A DNA stretch of 8,683 nt from Methanobrevibacter sp. GTDB taxonomy: Archaea > Methanobacteriota > Methanobacteria > Methanobacteriales > Methanobacteriaceae. The notes beneath the pieces are model-generated. The model made no database searches. It was not told where the DNA came from and worked only from the letters and a program-made list of their open reading frames with translations. Below are positions 1-6,500 of this stretch, piece by piece; the stretch's first letter is position 1; every line of letters begins with the position of its first letter. The translations under genes and the position numbers were made by a program. The stretch lies in assembly GCA_009776495.1 (NCBI GenBank), contig WRNS01000025.1, positions 1 through 8,683 on the forward strand, written 5' to 3'.

Positions 1-439
1 TTATATTTAGTTGATTGTTTCTTTTTTCCAGTATATTTTTAGTTTCCCTTGTTTTGTTTAGTTTGGATTTGGTTTCAGCAAGTGTTTTTGTGTTAAGCTC
101 CAAGTATTCTATTCTGTGGGTTTTCTCTTTAATGGTGTTTTTAAGTTCTGTTGTTTTAGCTATTTCTTCTTTGATTTGTGTTTTTAATAATTCATTTTTT
201 TCTTTTAAATCGGTTGTTTCTGTCTTTAATTGGTTTTCTAAGTCTTTATTAGGTTCTTTTAATTCTTTGTACTTACTTTTTTCTAATATTTCTATTTGAA
301 TTGGATTATTTATTATTGATTCTGGAGCTATGTTAAGTTCTTTTAGAATTTTTTTATTAAGATTTATCAAATAACTGTATGTCTGGACTCCTTTTTTGTT
401 TTTTGCTTTTTTGTTTGCTTTAATTAATGCTTTGACCAA
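1..439 (-). CDS. Coiled-coil protein, N-terminal 146 codons (gene continues at 8683-8598 if circular)
   Basis: Reads leftward from TTG at 439-437, or an in-frame TTG at 448-446; the frame is closed upstream by TAA at 469-467, and there is no ATG. The sequence AGGATTGAT just upstream may serve as a ribosome site. The protein is Lys/Glu/Asn-rich. Residues 1-16 are basic. Residues about 18-37 (VQTYSYLINLNKKILKELNI) vaguely recall an AbrB-type beta-hairpin, but this is weak. Residues about 48-145 are a long heptad-like coiled coil with Leu/Ile at a/d positions (EIAKTTELKNTIKEK and similar). No enzyme motif is visible. At position 1 the frame is still open with one base of a codon left; the segment at 8598-8683 supplies exactly the two missing bases and the end of the gene, giving 174 residues. 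It is the only convincing minus-strand gene. A role in partition, plasmid maintenance or DNA binding is a guess. The Phe/Ser-rich plus-strand frame here is its shadow. Confidence 0.8.
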   Translation of the reverse strand, partial: MVKALIKANKKAKNKKGVQTYSYLINLNKKILKELNIAPESIINNPIQIEILEKSKYKELKEPNKDLENQLKTETTDLKEKNELLKTQIKEEIAKTTELKNTIKEKTHRIEYLELNTKTLAETKSKLNKTRETKNILEKRNNQLNI

Positions 440-489
440 TTTAATCAATCCTATAAAAACGAGTTCTTAATTATTATAATATTGAGTTC

Positions 490-523
490 ATGGACTTACT
501 ATTTATTTTTTATGGAGTTACTA
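490..523. repeat. 12-bp direct repeat, 22-bp period, upstream of the coiled-coil gene
   Basis: ATGGACTTACTA at 490-501 and ATGGAGTTACTA at 512-523 differ at one base. Their starts are 22 bp apart, about two helical turns. They lie about 50-85 bp upstream of the TTG start of the leftward gene, where a regulator or activator site would sit. This could be chance in AT-rich DNA. Confidence 0.35.
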
Positions 524-740
524 AAAAATTTCCAAGTTCAATAATGTCTTCAAATTTAGAATAAATTTAAAATAAAGATTTTAAAAAAGAAGTCCTTTTT
601 TATTAATTTAAAAAATAGCTATATAAAAAAAGATTAATAGTTCTTGGTTTTCTTTGAAAATAAATTAGATTACTTGATTGGTTTAATAATCATCTATTGA
701 ATCGTTATATGAGAAGTTTCTTAGAATGTCGATTAAATGC

Positions 741-869
741 CTATATGGTGCTTTTTTGGTGAGTAAAGTTAAAAAATGTCTTCAAATCAAAAGTTATTTC
801 CACATGATAATATTTAGCTATTTTTTCTTTTAATTTTTCATAGTCCAAATAAAAGATAGGAGCTATAAT
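741..869 (-). pseudogene. Possible relic of a leftward gene
   Basis: The minus strand is open for 42 codons between TAA (872-870) and TAG (743-741). The translation contains LDYEKLKEKIAKYYHVEITF, which has the amino-acid balance of a real protein from this genome. The frame continues past the TAG as AFNRHSKKLLI to another stop. TTG (848-846) and GTG (803-801) are the only start candidates, and no good ribosome site is visible. I do not recognise the family. It may be the decayed remnant of a larger gene, or chance. Confidence 0.25.
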
Positions 870-873
870 TTAA

Positions 874-894
874 ATGCTTACCTTTGGTAAGTGT
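874..894. terminator. Stem-loop CTTACC-TTT-GGTAAG, terminator-like
   Basis: A perfect 6-bp stem (877-882 with 886-891) has a 3-base loop and extends by one A-T and two G-T pairs to 874-894. A T-rich stretch (GTTTTATTTT) follows on the plus strand. No plus-strand gene clearly ends here, so it may be a relic or a regulatory dyad. Confidence 0.3.
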
Positions 895-964
895 GTTTTA
901 TTTTAATGCAAGTAGTTAAATTATGAGAGGTGTCGAAAAACCATAATATTTTTGTTGAGTTATA

Positions 965-1312
965 TTGATGTTCATATTTTTATTTTGTGGAAACGGTTCC
1001 TTGAAAAATAAAATACTTGAAAAAGCTTTCTATGAGCTTCTAGAAATAGTGTATACCTTTTCCATAGAATTTTTGTACCCTTATGTTATTTATCTGTGCA
1101 TGAAAAACATTCAAACGGGCTTAGCTATTTCTGAAACACTTATAGGGACTAATTATACGTTAAATCGTGAAATAGCTACTTTAAATGAAAAATATTATTT
1201 GAGTTTTAGAGAGATCCATCTAAAACCTAATTTTTTAAAAATACTCTCCTCTTTCTTTTGTTGTAATTATATAGTTCGTGAAATATCGAACAAAATTAAT
1301 CATGAAAGGTAG
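965..1312 (+). CDS. Hypothetical protein, 115 aa, doubtful
   Basis: The frame opens at TTG 965 with ATG next at 968 and ends at TAG 1310-1312. No clear Shine-Dalgarno site precedes it; GAGGTG at 926-931 is too far upstream. The N-terminal half is Phe/Tyr/Leu-rich (residues about 22-47 could be a hydrophobic helix). The second half (residues about 55-90, e.g. TLNREIATLNEKYYLSFREI) looks more like a soluble helical protein. The opposite strand shows nothing more convincing. Cysteine and phenylalanine content is higher than in the confident genes. It could be a fragment of a transposase-like or HTH protein, a small membrane-associated protein, or chance. It ends inside the first hairpin of the GC-rich island. 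Confidence 0.35.
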   Translation: MMFIFLFCGNGSLKNKILEKAFYELLEIVYTFSIEFLYPYVIYLCMKNIQTGLAISETLIGTNYTLNREIATLNEKYYLSFREIHLKPNFLKILSSFFCCNYIVREISNKINHER

Positions 1313-1405
1313 CCCTGAAGTAGGGCGACCAAAATTAGTAATGTGTAAATGAAAAAAATTAATGTTAAAGATTAGATGAGGGGGTGACCAAAACAGCCTC
1401 CCCTT
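1308..1405 (+). ncRNA. GC-rich island with two hairpins, candidate structured RNA
   Basis: In DNA of very low GC, this stretch holds two G/C hairpins. The first is GGTAGCCCT (1308-1316) pairing with AGGGCGACC (1322-1330) around a GAAGT loop, with one A-G mismatch. The second pairs GAGGGG (1378-1383) with CCCCTT (1400-1405), including one G-T pair. Both carry the same 3' motif, GGCGACCAAAA (1324-1334) and GGTGACCAAAA (1383-1393). In AT-rich archaea local GC islands often mark RNA genes; that is general knowledge, not proof. No known RNA family is recognised, and it is not a tRNA. Strand is inferred only from the repeated motif. Confidence 0.3.
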
Positions 1406-1768
1406 AAAAAGTTCTTAGGAGTCGTAGTATTAATGAAAGTGGACGTTATGATTTTACTTTAGTAAACAAATTAAAGAATAGCTGTTTTTATTTAATTTTT
1501 AAAATTGGAATATATTTCCTCCACACACGACAGCTTCGAGTATGATCAGAAAATAGCTATTTCAACTACTGCTATAAAATCAGTAATAGCTCCAAATAAT
1601 CAAATTATTTCTTGTTTTTATAATCAAATAATCTATAGCTATGGGAAATAGTCCAGTAGTTTTAAAAAGTTTCAAAATAAGCATGAAGGAATTTAAAAAG
1701 CTTTAATTTGGGTAGTCTCCTAAAAATTTTTTGTAATTTTTCTAGATTTTTCAATGTTGTTATTTTTT

Positions 1769-1786
1769 TAGCATTAAATAATGCTA
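1769..1786. repeat. Perfect palindrome TAGCATTA-AA-TAATGCTA
   Basis: Two exact 8-base inverted arms flank an AA centre. A run of T lies on its left, so it is not a rightward intrinsic terminator. It could be an operator or a hairpin. It is not adjacent to any confident gene and its partner is unknown. Confidence 0.45.
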
Positions 1787-2067
1787 CAGTTTATTTGATT
1801 GCAGATATAATCAAATTAAAATTGTTTGGAAAAATTTCTTTTAAATTGTAGCTTATGTTCAGCAAAATCAATATCTTTCATTTTCATATAAATCTTTGCA
1901 AGTTCCATATACAGAGCATATACCTGGAAGCAGAGAGATTGTATTTTTTACTCTTTACTTGTATATAGTCCCCGATTTAACGAGTCTTTCAGTTATTTTC
2001 AAATGGGATGTAATAAAAACTTTTTATTGGTTTTATTTTTTCGAAAAAAAGTTCCTTAAACTGTTAC

Positions 2068-2082
2068 CGAAAGTATTATATA
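2068..2082 (+). promoter_or_regulatory. Archaeal-type promoter for the RHH cassette (BRE CGAAAG, TATA TATTATATA)
   Basis: CGAAAG (2068-2073) resembles a BRE and directly precedes TATTATATA (2074-2082), which predicts transcription starting near 2104-2108. That gives a leader of about 55 bases before the ATG at 2161. The 8-bp palindrome GTAATTAC (2086-2093) sits just downstream, where a repressor could act. A second TATA-like run (2142-2150) is too close to the ATG. Inferred from sequence only. Confidence 0.45.
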
Positions 2083-2160
2083 GTAGTAATTACCAATAGT
2101 TAAATAGGAAGAATTGTAATATTTTAAATTTCTTTCTAAAAAATATATATAGGTAAAATT

Positions 2161-2358
2161 ATGAAAAGCGAAGAGCATAAAGATTTAAGGGTTGAAGTAA
2201 ACCACAGCCAAGCAAACCGACTAGACGAATTAAAATTAGGTATTAGAGCCGATTTAGGCATACATTACAGCAAAAATAAAATCATGAAATTAGCCATTGA
2301 TGAATTTTTAAAAAACGTTAATAATAGTGAAGATTTAGCAAAATACATTAAAGGATGA
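2161..2358 (+). CDS. Ribbon-helix-helix (CopG/Arc-type) DNA-binding protein
   Basis: A 65-residue protein with the RHH layout. Residues about 8-16 (DLRVEVNHS) form the beta strand that reads the DNA major groove in such dimers. Residues about 17-32 (ANRLDELKLGIRADLG) form helix A and residues 37-52 (SKNKIMKLAIDEFLKN) form helix B; a short tail follows. The length is typical of CopG-type regulators. AGGT at 2151-2154 lies 6 bases before the ATG. The TGA stop is followed in the same frame, 9 bases later, by a second RHH gene. In pRN1-like archaeal plasmids a small RHH protein precedes rep and lowers copy number; the same role is likely here, probably by binding short palindromes such as 2531-2546. 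The exact target and autoregulation are inference. Confidence 0.85.
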   Translation: MKSEEHKDLRVEVNHSQANRLDELKLGIRADLGIHYSKNKIMKLAIDEFLKNVNNSEDLAKYIKG

Positions 2359-2367
2359 TTGAATAAA

Positions 2368-2520
2368 TTGAATACAAAAAATATCAGTTCGTTCAGAACT
2401 AATGAAAGTGACAGAGAGAAGATTAGTAGAATCCAGAAGCATTTTGATTTGAAAAAAAAATCAGATGCTATTAGATTTGCAATTGCAGAACTATTTAAAA
2501 GTTTAAATGAGGTAAAATAA
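2368..2520 (+). CDS. Second small ribbon-helix-helix protein, 50 aa
   Basis: It starts at TTG (2368), with another in-frame TTG at 2359 directly after the upstream TGA, and ends at TAA 2518-2520. The RHH signature is clear: SSFRTNES (about residues 6-13) as the beta strand, DREKISRIQKHFDLK as helix A, and KSDAIRFAIAELFKSL as helix B. There is no ATG. The start at 2368 is chosen because GGATGAT (2353-2359), which overlaps the preceding stop codon, sits 8 bases upstream; this predicts translational coupling to the first RHH gene. The two RHH proteins are only weakly alike and could form separate dimers or a heterodimer. The gene lies 10 bases upstream of the palindrome 2531-2546. It is a likely copy-number or cassette repressor. 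Confidence 0.78.
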   Translation: MNTKNISSFRTNESDREKISRIQKHFDLKKKSDAIRFAIAELFKSLNEVK

Positions 2521-2530
2521 TATTTAAAAA

Positions 2531-2546
2531 TATAACAATTGTTATA
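2531..2546. promoter_or_regulatory. 16-bp perfect palindrome TATAACAATTGTTATA, candidate RHH operator
   Basis: An uninterrupted self-complementary 16-mer lies 11 bases after the second RHH gene and 8 bases before the ribosome site (AGGAGAT, 2554-2560) of the next gene. With one bulged A, AAAA on the left and TTTT on the right extend the symmetry. TTTAAAAATATA (2523-2534) overlapping it could act as an internal TATA box. Position and size fit an operator for one of the RHH dimers, shutting off the two acidic genes and possibly read-through into rep. No second identical copy was found in the window. Confidence 0.55.
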
Positions 2547-2566
2547 ATTTTAAAGGAGATAATTAA

Positions 2567-2986
2567 ATGAGTGGAACAATCAACAATGATTTAGTTAAAG
2601 TATTAATGGCGACAATTGAGGCCATTAAGAAAGTTAAAAATTTATGTGAAATTTATGATAATGGAATGTATGATTTAAGCCCAAGTGTTGAAATGGAGCT
2701 TACAAAAGAGCTGAAAGATTTGGAAAATGAATTAGCGATTTTAAAAGCTATTTATAACATGTTGACTCCAATTGTAAAAAAAGGTATTGAAAATATTGTA
2801 GAAGAAACTGTGGAAGGAGATTTTGAAGCATATAATGATTATATTAGCTACGAAACATTCTATAATGAATTTAGTGATGAGGATATGAGAAATGTAGAAC
2901 AATATCTAGGTATGAAATATAGTCAAAAATGTGACTCAGACTTCGGCATCAATCATTGGTGGACTAATGATATTGAAGAAATTTAA
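2567..2986 (+). CDS. Acidic protein of unknown function, 139 aa, paralogue of the next gene
   Basis: The ATG has an excellent ribosome site (AGGAGAT, 6-base spacing). The protein is strongly acidic, about 29 Asp/Glu against 12 Lys/Arg. Residues about 5-30 and 38-80 are predicted helical (e.g. MELTKELKDLENELAILKAI), followed by an acidic segment VEETVEGDFEAY. The C-terminal part (residues about 95-139) has the pattern EFSDEDMRNVEQYLG and a Trp pair (HWW). The next protein has the matching pattern QLNENEIENVKKLLG and ends IFWN, so the two look like divergent duplicates. No catalytic motif or membrane segment is seen and the family is not recognised. The charge would fit a DNA-mimic or an anti-defence protein, but that is speculation. 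It is probably co-transcribed with the RHH genes. Confidence 0.75.
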   Translation: MSGTINNDLVKVLMATIEAIKKVKNLCEIYDNGMYDLSPSVEMELTKELKDLENELAILKAIYNMLTPIVKKGIENIVEETVEGDFEAYNDYISYETFYNEFSDEDMRNVEQYLGMKYSQKCDSDFGINHWWTNDIEEI

Positions 2987-3004
2987 AAAAGGAGTTGTAA
3001 CATA

Positions 3005-3346
3005 ATGAAAAATGAAATACTAGAAGATTATTTATCAAAATATCTAGCGTTATTGTGGTTTGAAAATTCTGATTTAGAACAAATATTTTCACTAGAAGAT
3101 CCTGAAGAAATTAAAATTTTCAAAAAATATTTAAGAAACAAAACTTCAGAACTTAAAGAACGTTTAATACGTGAAATTAACGAGGTATTAAGCTATAAAA
3201 AGTTCCTAGATGTTATACCAAGAAATCTATACATCATAGTACATAGTGAGCCCCAGTTAAATGAAAACGAGATTGAAAATGTAAAAAAGTTGCTAGGGTG
3301 TGAAGATTTTGACCAAAACGAAAATGAGGTCATATTTTGGAATTAA
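3005..3346 (+). CDS. Acidic protein of unknown function, 113 aa, paralogue of the preceding gene
   Basis: It starts 18 bases after the previous stop, with AGGAG before the ATG at 3005 (about 10 bases). It is acidic and helical: residues about 1-30 (EDYLSKYLALLWFENSDLEQ), then DPEEIKIFKKYLRNKTSELK as a long amphipathic helix. A short beta-like stretch NLYIIVHSEP follows, then NENEIENVKKLLGCEDF and a terminal IFWN. The order of the last elements (acidic turn, helix ending NV..xLG, short acidic linker, aromatic Trp end) matches the 139-residue neighbour, supporting common descent. Unknown function. The pair sits between the RHH regulators and rep, so a part in copy control, replication or host interaction is possible. 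The next 218 bases are regulatory. Confidence 0.75.
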   Translation: MKNEILEDYLSKYLALLWFENSDLEQIFSLEDPEEIKIFKKYLRNKTSELKERLIREINEVLSYKKFLDVIPRNLYIIVHSEPQLNENEIENVKKLLGCEDFDQNENEVIFWN

Positions 3347-3363
3347 AAATGAGTAATTAAAAA

Positions 3364-3421
3364 TTTGATAGAATTTCGCATGATATTTTTGGGAGTATCA
3401 TGGGAAATAAAGACTATCAAG
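3364..3421 (+). promoter_or_regulatory. Nested stem-loop with TTGATAG/CTATCAA outer arms
   Basis: The inner stem CATGATA (3379-3385) pairs with TATCATG (3396-3402) around a 10-base loop. The outer stem TTGATAG (3365-3371) pairs with CTATCAA (3414-3420), extendable by a T-G pair. It lies just after the acidic genes and before the rep promoter. It may be an mRNA 3' structure, an operator, or a control RNA for rep. The CTATCAA half-site recurs at 3521. Confidence 0.4.
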
Positions 3422-3442
3422 ATATGAAGAAATATGTTTAGC

Positions 3443-3464
3443 ACAAATATAATATTTGTTTTTT
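3443..3464 (+). terminator. Terminator-like dyad followed by T run
   Basis: ACAAATAT (3443-3450) and ATATTTGT (3452-3459) are exact inverted arms around one A, running into six T (3459-3464). It lies about 100 bases past the acidic gene pair and immediately before the rep TATA box, so it may separate the two transcription units. Archaeal termination relies mainly on T tracts, so the stem may matter less or may be an operator. Confidence 0.4.
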
Positions 3465-3467
3465 ATC

Positions 3468-3477
3468 ATATATAAAG
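3468..3477 (+). promoter_or_regulatory. TATA box for rep (ATATATAAAG)
   Basis: An archaeal-type TATA element; transcription would start near 3495-3500 and leave a leader of about 65-70 bases before the GTG at 3565. The dyad 3514-3525 falls just inside this leader. The upstream T run provides no clear BRE. Confidence 0.45.
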
Positions 3478-3513
3478 TTTTTGCTGTTAATATAAGGCTG
3501 TTTTTTTATTCTA

Positions 3514-3525
3514 GATAGTTCTATC
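3514..3525. promoter_or_regulatory. Inverted repeat GATAG-TT-CTATC in the rep leader
   Basis: Exact 5-base arms around TT. The right half extends to CTATCAA, identical to the right arm at 3414-3420. It sits about 15-30 bases after the predicted rep start site and 40 bases before the start codon, a good place for a repressor or for an mRNA hairpin. Confidence 0.4.
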
Positions 3526-3564
3526 AATTTTTTAACTTTTTTTTCGATTTAGGGAGAGATTATA

Positions 3565-6500
3565 GTGGCAACTGAAAAGTTAAAAGAAAAAACGAACGTT
3601 TACAAAAAAATAATTAAGGAATATCCAATATTTGAAAAACAAATATTTGAAGAAGGCAAAATAAATTTCATAACTCTTGAACATCCCAAGAAAACAAATA
3701 AAACATGGAAAAAATATCAAACAAAACCAAATACAAAAAACAAACTAAAAAGACATAACGGGAACATAGGAATTGTTTTAGGTTTTGATAAAGAAAATAG
3801 AGATTATTGGTTAGGCGGATTAGATATAGATGGATTTAATCCAACTGATACAGAGTTAAAAAAATTTAATAATGATGAAAATGAAATATTTGCTAATTTA
3901 ACAGCAGAAGAAAAAAGAGATTATAAAATAAAAACAAGAAAAGATTTATATGATTTATTAAAAGATTTATCTAATGTTTGGATAGATAAAACAGCTAATC
4001 AAGGTTATCATATTTTCTATTGGACTACTAAGGATTTTGTTGATAAATATCTTAAAAATATCTATTATCCTGAAGATTATCCTATCGAAATATTAAGAAA
4101 TAAATCTATAACCTATCTTAATAAACATATTGAACATTTTACTCATGGACGGCAGTTTGTAGCCCCTTTTAGTGAAATTGAACAAAAAGACGGTATAAAA
4201 CCTATTTATAAAATTATTTCAACAAAACAAGAGATTAATGAATTCTTTGAAAATCCAAAACCTAAAGAAAATATCTTAAATGAAATTAAAAAAATTGTAA
4301 AAGAGAATAAATTGGGATTCATATATAAAGAACCTGAAAAAATTCAAATAGAATACATTAAGCCAGAAAATAAAGAAAATAATCATATTGCTGTAAGTAA
4401 TGGATCAGTGAAATCTAAAATTTATGATCCAGAAATTAGAGAAGAGTTGTTGAAAAAAATAATAGAAGCTGGTTATGTTGAGACAAATAGAAATAATTTT
4501 GGATATATTCTTATTTGTAATTTTAGAAGACATGGTTTAAATGAAAACGAAGTTTTTAACATTTTCAAAGAACTTAAAATCCCACAAGGAGAGACTGAAC
4601 AAGGTTTTAAAACTATTAAGGGCTGGATAAGTAATAAGTTTAGGATTGATTTAGATAATATTGATAATAAAAAATTTGCTAGTTTCAATGCTCTTAAAAA
4701 AGAGATACTTGCATTAAATAATCCTGAAAGTACCTTACCTGTGCTTAATTGGTTTCAAATATTCTTTAATAAAAAGCAAGAATTAAAAAAACCACAAATT
4801 GCAATAATTAGCTACACATTAAGGGATTATTTTAATAATTCAATACCCAATAAGAAAATAAGAGATAAAGAGCATATGTTACTATCTTTATACTTTATTA
4901 AATTGTTTGAAAAATATAATGTGTCAGATGGTTCAATTTATGAAGTATTGAAGTTATCAATAGAGGATAATAATAAATTAAATGAAATTATAGAAGCATA
5001 TTATGATGAAAACTTTTTAAAAGGCATAGAATTTTCTAAACTTTTTAAATTCTTGAATTCAAAAAAAATAATTAGTCCAAATCAATTATCCGATATTAAA
5101 AGAACTATATTAGCTATAGTAAATCCGCCAATAGTTTTTAATTGGCTAACAAAATCCAATAAAATAGAATACCAGTTAAAAGCTTCAAAAGTTGTTGAAA
5201 AAGAATATGATGTTAAAAGAACCGTGGATAAGTTTTATTATTATGATGAAAAACAAGATAGACATATAGAATTAAATCAAAGAACACTAGGAACTCAAAT
5301 AAGAAATGATTATGAAATTTCTTTGCAAGATACTCAATTAAATTCAATATTAACAGGGATTCAGAGGGAAGATATACCAAACCCTTATGCATGGGGCTTT
5401 GAAAATGGGTTACTTGATATTAGAGATGGAACATTTATAGAAAACAAAAAATCAGTATTTACAATTAGGTATCTTGGTTTTACAGATGAATTAACAGGAG
5501 AATTTAAACCTTTCACCTATAACCCAGATATTAACACAGCTCCCAACTGGAATTATAATGAAATAACAAGAACACAAAGAACATTACAAGAAATATTAAT
5601 ACCAAAAAATGATAAAGACAATGAAACATTATATTATGATCATTTACAGCGTTTAGGGTCAAATTTACACCCTATTAATAAAAGTAAAAAAATAAGTGTT
5701 TATTTTGATGATATTGGAAATAATGGAAAAGAAATATTAAAAATAATTAGCGAACTTACATTAAATGGATTTCACGCAAATTTGAAACCTAATGAATTCT
5801 TAAATGACACATTTGGTGAGTCCACAACTCAAGCTAATAAAAATAGGATATTTATGGATGAAACTAAAAGAAATACATTTATAGGCAATGAAGATACATT
5901 AAAACGACGGTCTAGCGGGGGGCGTGGAGTAGATTCAAGGAAAATACAAAGTGCAGATGTTTATAAAGCAGAAACCAATCCTATGATGTACATACTAAGC
6001 AACTTCTTATTTATTATAGATATTGATGATACGGCTCTATTATACAGAACTGATTTTTTAAGACTACCCAATACTTTTGTAGAAAAGTCAAAGAATAATT
6101 TAGAAAATAATGAGTATATAAAAGATCCAAACTTAGATAACAAGCTAAAAAAAGATTTTAAAGGTTTAGAATGGTATGTGAATGCTCAGATTAAAGAATA
6201 TTTAGGAATGAAAAAAAATAAAGAATCATTTTTAGCATCTCAAAGTGCTTTTGAAACATTAATGATAATAAACACAGATAATCCAATTCAAAATTGGTTT
6301 AAACTTCATATAGAAGTTACTAACAAAACCGAAGACATTATATCAAACAATATCATAAAACCAGAACTAGAATCATTTATCAAAAGAGAAAAAATAGATT
6401 ATGATTTAGATAAATCTAATTTAAGTATAGACGTGGGAAATTGGTTAAAAGAATATTTCGAAAATCAAATGAATAATGAATGGAAAATAATTAAAATACG

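Larger units (their letters stand above)
440..964. other. AT-rich intergenic region with short repeats and a possible gene relic
   Basis: No intact gene is seen. The region holds the upstream area of the leftward coiled-coil gene, with an AT-rich TATA-like stretch near 473-485. It also holds a 12-bp direct repeat at 490-501 and 512-523, and a 13-mer AATGTCTTCAAAT at 543-555 and 775-787. A minus-strand open stretch that looks coding lies at 741-869, and a stem-loop at 874-894. The plus-strand ATG at 923 opens only a 7-codon frame. Confidence 0.5.
1313..2160. other. Long AT-rich region without a convincing gene
   Basis: After the GC-rich island the region holds three copies of ATAATCAAAT (1596-1605, 1620-1629, 1807-1816), a perfect 8-bp-arm palindrome at 1769-1786, and two of the six ATAGCTAT palindromes (1553-1560, 1635-1642). 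A minus-strand open stretch at 1816-1947 has protein-like composition. The plus-strand frame 1896-2099 starts at TTG, is Phe/Tyr-rich and has no ribosome site, so I do not call it. The last 90 bases hold the promoter of the RHH cassette. Confidence 0.5.

Noticed and set aside
15..299. Plus-strand 94-codon Phe/Ser/Val-rich frame
   Set aside because: It is the antisense shadow of the coiled-coil gene on the minus strand, whose Lys/Glu codons give Phe/Ser/Leu when read backwards.
1308..1405. tRNA or C/D-box RNA
   Set aside because: No cloverleaf, no CCA or TTC-loop pattern, and no proper RUGAUGA/CUGA box pair.
1896..2099. Plus-strand 67-codon frame
   Set aside because: TTG start without ribosome site, aromatic-rich composition unlike the confident genes, and a more protein-like frame on the other strand.
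4473..4688. Minus-strand frame inside rep
   Set aside because: Shadow of the rep coding sequence.
5961..6143. Minus-strand frame inside rep
   Set aside because: Shadow of the rep helicase region.
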